Shown piece after piece: positions 6,506 to 9,093 of a stretch of DNA of 9,093 nucleotides. The notes beneath the pieces were generated by a model. It was not told where the DNA came from. It saw only the letters and a program-made list of their open reading frames with translations, and searched no databases. A program made the translations under genes and the position numbers. Position 1 is the stretch's first letter. Every line of letters begins with the position of its first letter. Source of the stretch: Chloroflexota bacterium (GTDB lineage Bacteria > Chloroflexota > Limnocylindria > Limnocylindrales > CSP1-4); contig JAOUEG010000060.1 of NCBI GenBank assembly GCA_029858845.1, positions 1 to 9,093 on the forward strand, given 5' to 3'.

Positions 6506-8275
6506 ATGACCGACAGCGAGCGCGAGCCGGAGGCTCGGGCGCCGGACGGCAGCCCCGCCGCGACCGATCGCCCCATCGCGCCATCGTCCGAGGCCGGGGC
6601 CGTGCCTTCGCCCGAGGCAGCGACCGTCTCCACGGAGGTCGTCCACGGGGCGACCGCCACGGCGTCCACGGATGGAGCGGCCGTGGCGGAGCCCGGAGGA
6701 CCGTCCGTCCGAGCGCGGATCCGCCGCTTCTTCCGGTTCCCGCGATCGCGACGCGCCTTGGGCGCGCTGGTCCTCGTCGGCGGGGCGTTCGCCCTCGTGG
6801 CGGCCATCGGCGGCTACCAGGTCATCCACTGGACCGAGACCGCGGACTTCTGCGGCCGCTGCCACACGATGGGCCCGGAGCTGACGGCTCACGCCGAGGG
6901 GCCTCACTCGGAGGTCACGTGCGGGGAGTGCCATGTCGAGCCCGGCGTGTCCGGCTGGATCAAGGCCAAGGTGAACGGCACCCGCCAGCTCATCGAGATC
7001 GTCGCGGGGACCTTCCCGGAGCCGATCCCGCCACCCGAGCACGACAGCCTTCCGGACTCCCGGGACACGTGCCAGCGCTGTCACGACATCACGCGTATCG
7101 ATCCGTCAAACCTCGTCACCCGGCTCCAGTTCACCGAGGACGAGAGGAACACCCGACAGTTCGTCGGCCTGATGGTCAGGCCGGGCAGCAGCGACGTGCT
7201 GGATGCGAGTCGCGGGGTCCACTGGCACGTGATCCGGGACGTCGAGTTCTGGACCGAGGATCCGTTCTCCCAGGAGATCGAACTGATCGCCGCGACCCAA
7301 GCGGACGGCAGCGTCCGCGAATTCATCGCCCAGGACCGCGTGCGCATCGCCGAGGACGTTCAGCCCGACGTGGACGACATCAAGGCCGAGATGCTGCAGG
7401 TTCGGATGAGCTGCTACGAATGCCACAACCGGGTCGGCCACCCGATCCCCAATCCGCGCAAGGGCCTCGATACCCTGCTCGGCGCGGGCCTCATCGATCC
7501 CAGCCTGCCGTACGTCAAGCGCGAGGGGATGCGGATCCTGTGGGCGAGCTACCCGAACGTCGAGGCGGCCGACGCCGAGGCCGACAAGCTCGCCGGCTTC
7601 TACGAGCTCTACTACCCGGACACGTACGCGACCAAGCCGTCGGCGATCAACGCGGCGATCCAGCAGATCAAGTTCCTCTACCGCCTCACGGCAACACCGG
7701 AGATGAAGGTCACGGCCCGAACCTACCCCGATTCGCTGGGTCACACCGACTACCCAGGCTGCTTCCGCTGCCACGACGGTGGGCACTTCCTGATCGCGAA
7801 TGGTGCGCGGACGCAGACGACGATCCCGTCGAGCTGCGACACGTGTCACACCTTCCCCCAGATCGGCGGGGCGGTGGCCAGCCTGCCGATCGGCATCCCG
7901 CCGACCACCCACGACGACTCCGAGTACGTCTTCAGCCATCGCAACATCGCCCCGTCAGTGGACCCCGGCGGGACGTCGTGCGGTGAATGCCACGCGCGCG
8001 ATTACTGCGCGAATTGCCACGAGACGGGCGCCGTGACCGTCCAGCACGACCAGATGCTCATCGGCCATGCCAAGTCGATCCAGGATTCGCCGACCGGCGC
8101 CGAGGCCTGCAGCTACTGCCACCAGCCCGTGTACTGCTCGCGCTGCCACAACGAACCCGTCCTTCCCGGGAGCGCCCCGTGGACGGCGTCCGACCCGAAC
8201 GCGATCCCGAGCGGCCCGCCAGGGCTGCAGTGGCCGCTCCTGGCCTCCATCCACAAGCCCACCACGTCCCAGTGA
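6506..8275 (+). CDS. Membrane-anchored decaheme cytochrome c, NapC/NirT-like
   Basis: This 589-residue protein probably takes electrons from menaquinol at the outer face of the membrane and passes them outward. A long Ala/Pro-rich cytoplasmic leader (1-70) and basic stretch (71-83) precede one membrane helix (about 86-106). Ten CXXCH sites start at residues 116, 139, 189, 303, 419, 444, 492, 501, 535 and 544. The first reads CGRCHTM, and a Met two residues after the heme His is the NapC/NrfH arrangement for the quinol-side heme. GEC at 139 with the following SGWIKAKVNG also fits NapC/NirT. Residues 194-302 and 308-418 are long heme-free stretches. The last four hemes form two similar tight pairs. 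Typical NapC/NirT proteins have four hemes, so this is a much extended form. It follows the thioredoxin by 15 bases and lacks a clear ribosome binding site. The electron acceptor is unknown; the upstream cytochrome is one candidate. Confidence 0.92.
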   Translation: MTDSEREPEARAPDGSPAATDRPIAPSSEAGAVPSPEAATVSTEVVHGATATASTDGAAVAEPGGPSVRARIRRFFRFPRSRRALGALVLVGGAFALVAAIGGYQVIHWTETADFCGRCHTMGPELTAHAEGPHSEVTCGECHVEPGVSGWIKAKVNGTRQLIEIVAGTFPEPIPPPEHDSLPDSRDTCQRCHDITRIDPSNLVTRLQFTEDERNTRQFVGLMVRPGSSDVLDASRGVHWHVIRDVEFWTEDPFSQEIELIAATQADGSVREFIAQDRVRIAEDVQPDVDDIKAEMLQVRMSCYECHNRVGHPIPNPRKGLDTLLGAGLIDPSLPYVKREGMRILWASYPNVEAADAEADKLAGFYELYYPDTYATKPSAINAAIQQIKFLYRLTATPEMKVTARTYPDSLGHTDYPGCFRCHDGGHFLIANGARTQTTIPSSCDTCHTFPQIGGAVASLPIGIPPTTHDDSEYVFSHRNIAPSVDPGGTSCGECHARDYCANCHETGAVTVQHDQMLIGHAKSIQDSPTGAEACSYCHQPVYCSRCHNEPVLPGSAPWTASDPNAIPSGPPGLQWPLLASIHKPTTSQ

Positions 8276-8285
8276 CCATCAAGAA

Positions 8286-8290
8286 GGGAG
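8286..8290 (+). promoter_or_regulatory. Ribosome binding site that fixes the PCYCGC lipoprotein start
   Basis: GGGAG, within AAGAAGGGAG, lies 8 bases before the ATG at 8299. The frame is open upstream through the end of the cytochrome gene, so this site, with the signal peptide that follows, decides the start. Confidence 0.75.
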
Positions 8291-8298
8291 CCCACCCC

Positions 8299-8877
8299 AT
8301 GCCGCCGATCGCTCGGCCCGGATCCGCAACCCGACGGATCGCCCTGGCGCCCATCCCGTTCCTCCTGATCCTCGTCCTCGGCGGTGCGATGGCCGGGTGC
8401 TCAGGCGATCACTCGGGAGCCGCGTCCGGCGACGCCGTGGCAACCCATGCGACGATGTCGCCTGAGCAGGGCACCGGCGACATGGTCGCCGCGCCCGGGG
8501 ACGGCCTCCCGACGCCCGAGCAGATCAACGCGATGTGGGCGGCCCGTCCGTCCTTCGTGTCGGGGGCATCGGAGCGAACCCAGGCGGGATATGCCTTCGC
8601 CATCTCACGGCCGGACATCGTCCAGTGGCTGCCGTGCTACTGCGGCTGCGGCGCGATGGGCCACATGAGCAACCTGGACTGCTTCGTCAAGCCGACGGAG
8701 GGTGCCGCGGTGGTGTTCGAGGAGCACGGCTCCTACTGCGACATCTGCGTGGACACGGCGCTCATGGCCCAGGACATGCTGGCCAAGGGCAGCACCCTGA
8801 TCCAGATGCGGGCCGCCGTGGACGCGGCGTTCGGCGGACTCGCTCCAGGAACGCCCACGGGGCTCCCTCCGGCCTGA
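8299..8877 (+). CDS. PCYCGC-motif lipoprotein of unknown function
   Basis: This 192-residue protein starts with a lipoprotein signal: basic residues, a hydrophobic core (about 14-31) and a lipobox-like AMAGC with C34 as the probable lipidated residue. The -3 position is Met, slightly off consensus. A polar linker follows to about residue 70. The core domain covers about 72-180 and holds the name motif PCYCGC (112-117: C113, C115, C117), then MGHMSNLDCF (C128) and YCDICVD (C147, C150). This matches the PCYCGC family (Pfam PF13798), whose function I do not know to be established. Six conserved cysteines with His and Met nearby suggest metal or heme binding or thiol chemistry outside the cell membrane; this is inference. 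It is the last gene of the operon, 23 bases after the decaheme cytochrome, so a role in cytochrome or metal handling is plausible. Confidence 0.9.
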   Translation: MPPIARPGSATRRIALAPIPFLLILVLGGAMAGCSGDHSGAASGDAVATHATMSPEQGTGDMVAAPGDGLPTPEQINAMWAARPSFVSGASERTQAGYAFAISRPDIVQWLPCYCGCGAMGHMSNLDCFVKPTEGAAVVFEEHGSYCDICVDTALMAQDMLAKGSTLIQMRAAVDAAFGGLAPGTPTGLPPA

Positions 8878-8983
8878 TCGCACGGACGACGGGCCGGACG
8901 TCCCCGGGCCAGCGCGTCGCTCTCGCGAGCCTCAGGTGACCTGCATTTCGAATAAGCCCCAGGTAAGCACCCGCCCCTAGGGT

Positions 8984-9039
8984 CATCACGACGTCTCGCC
9001 GCGTCGGAAGTGCCCCCTACGTGGCGAGACGTCGTGGTG
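8984..9039 (+). terminator. Strong 21-bp hairpin, probable operon terminator
   Basis: Bases 8984-9004 pair with 9019-9039 over 21 positions around a 14-base loop. All pairs are Watson-Crick except T8986-G9037 and G9001-T9022, which are wobble pairs in plus-strand RNA. It lies 106 bases after the lipoprotein stop and ends one base before the stop of a possible convergent minus-strand gene. No T-run follows on either side, so termination would not be the classical intrinsic kind. A regulator-binding palindrome is the alternative. Confidence 0.6.
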
Positions 9040-9040
9040 C

Positions 9041-9093
9041 TCAACCTCCGACGGCCACGGCCCGCCCGCCGCGGAGCTCGACGTGGATCACAC
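9041..9093 (-). CDS. Possible C-terminal end of a convergent gene, truncated by the window edge
   Basis: On the minus strand one frame reads VIHVELRGGRAVAVGG and then TGA (bases 9041-9043 on the plus strand). Sixteen codons are too few to assign a family, and an open frame of this length is expected by chance in GC-rich DNA. The support is its residue composition, which looks like a plain beta-strand ending, and its stop lying directly against the hairpin at 8984-9039, as expected for a convergent pair. Confidence 0.3.
   Translation of the reverse strand, partial: VIHVELRGGRAVAVGG

Noticed and set aside
4667..7084. 805-codon open frame on the minus strand opposite resB, ccsB, the thioredoxin and the cytochrome start
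   Set aside because: Its product is Arg/Asp-rich with no recognisable domain, and the plus strand here encodes clear family members. Long antisense frames are common in GC-rich DNA.
7987..8298. Upstream extension of the PCYCGC lipoprotein into the cytochrome gene
   Set aside because: The overlap region clearly encodes four heme motifs in the other frame. A ribosome binding site and signal peptide start at 8299.
8946..8983. TAGGGT at 8978-8983 with TTTCGA upstream, considered as a promoter
   Set aside because: The spacing is too long (26 bases) and no plus-strand gene follows before the window ends.

Overview
The window is GC-rich bacterial DNA (by eye roughly two thirds G+C). It carries a cytochrome c respiration and maturation locus. 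Nearly all coding sequence lies on the plus strand in tightly packed genes. Three features suggest a Chloroflexota-type bacterium, with a high-GC actinobacterial relative as the alternative: System II cytochrome c maturation (CcdA, ResB, CcsB, thioredoxin) instead of System I, several multiheme cytochromes, and a PCYCGC-motif lipoprotein. The lineage is an inference; no rRNA or other taxonomic marker is present.

Layout: (1) Positions 2-1195 hold the 3' part of a secreted multiheme cytochrome with eight visible heme sites, the last a CX3CH variant; its start lies outside the window. (2) Positions 1196-1564 are a non-coding gap with a small GC hairpin just after the cytochrome and a 16-base palindrome near the middle. 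(3) Positions 1565-8877 look like one seven-gene operon: a TPR membrane protein, ccdA, resB, ccsB, a TlpA/ResA-type thioredoxin, a membrane-anchored decaheme NapC/NirT-like cytochrome, and a PCYCGC lipoprotein. Gaps are 33 bases or less and the first two genes overlap by ATGA. (4) A strong 21-bp hairpin follows at 8984-9039. (5) The last 53 bases may hold the end of a convergent minus-strand gene.

How the genes could work together: CcdA carries reducing equivalents across the membrane to the thioredoxin-like protein. That protein keeps the CXXCH cysteines of apocytochromes reduced, and ResB-CcsB moves heme out and attaches it. The TPR protein may present apocytochromes to the heme lyase. The likely substrates are encoded at both ends of the cassette and together show 18 heme sites. 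The decaheme protein has a CHTM first-heme motif like NapC/NrfH quinol dehydrogenases, so it plausibly takes electrons from menaquinol and passes them outward, perhaps to the upstream secreted cytochrome. No terminal reductase is visible, so the final acceptor is unknown. The role of the PCYCGC lipoprotein is also unknown.
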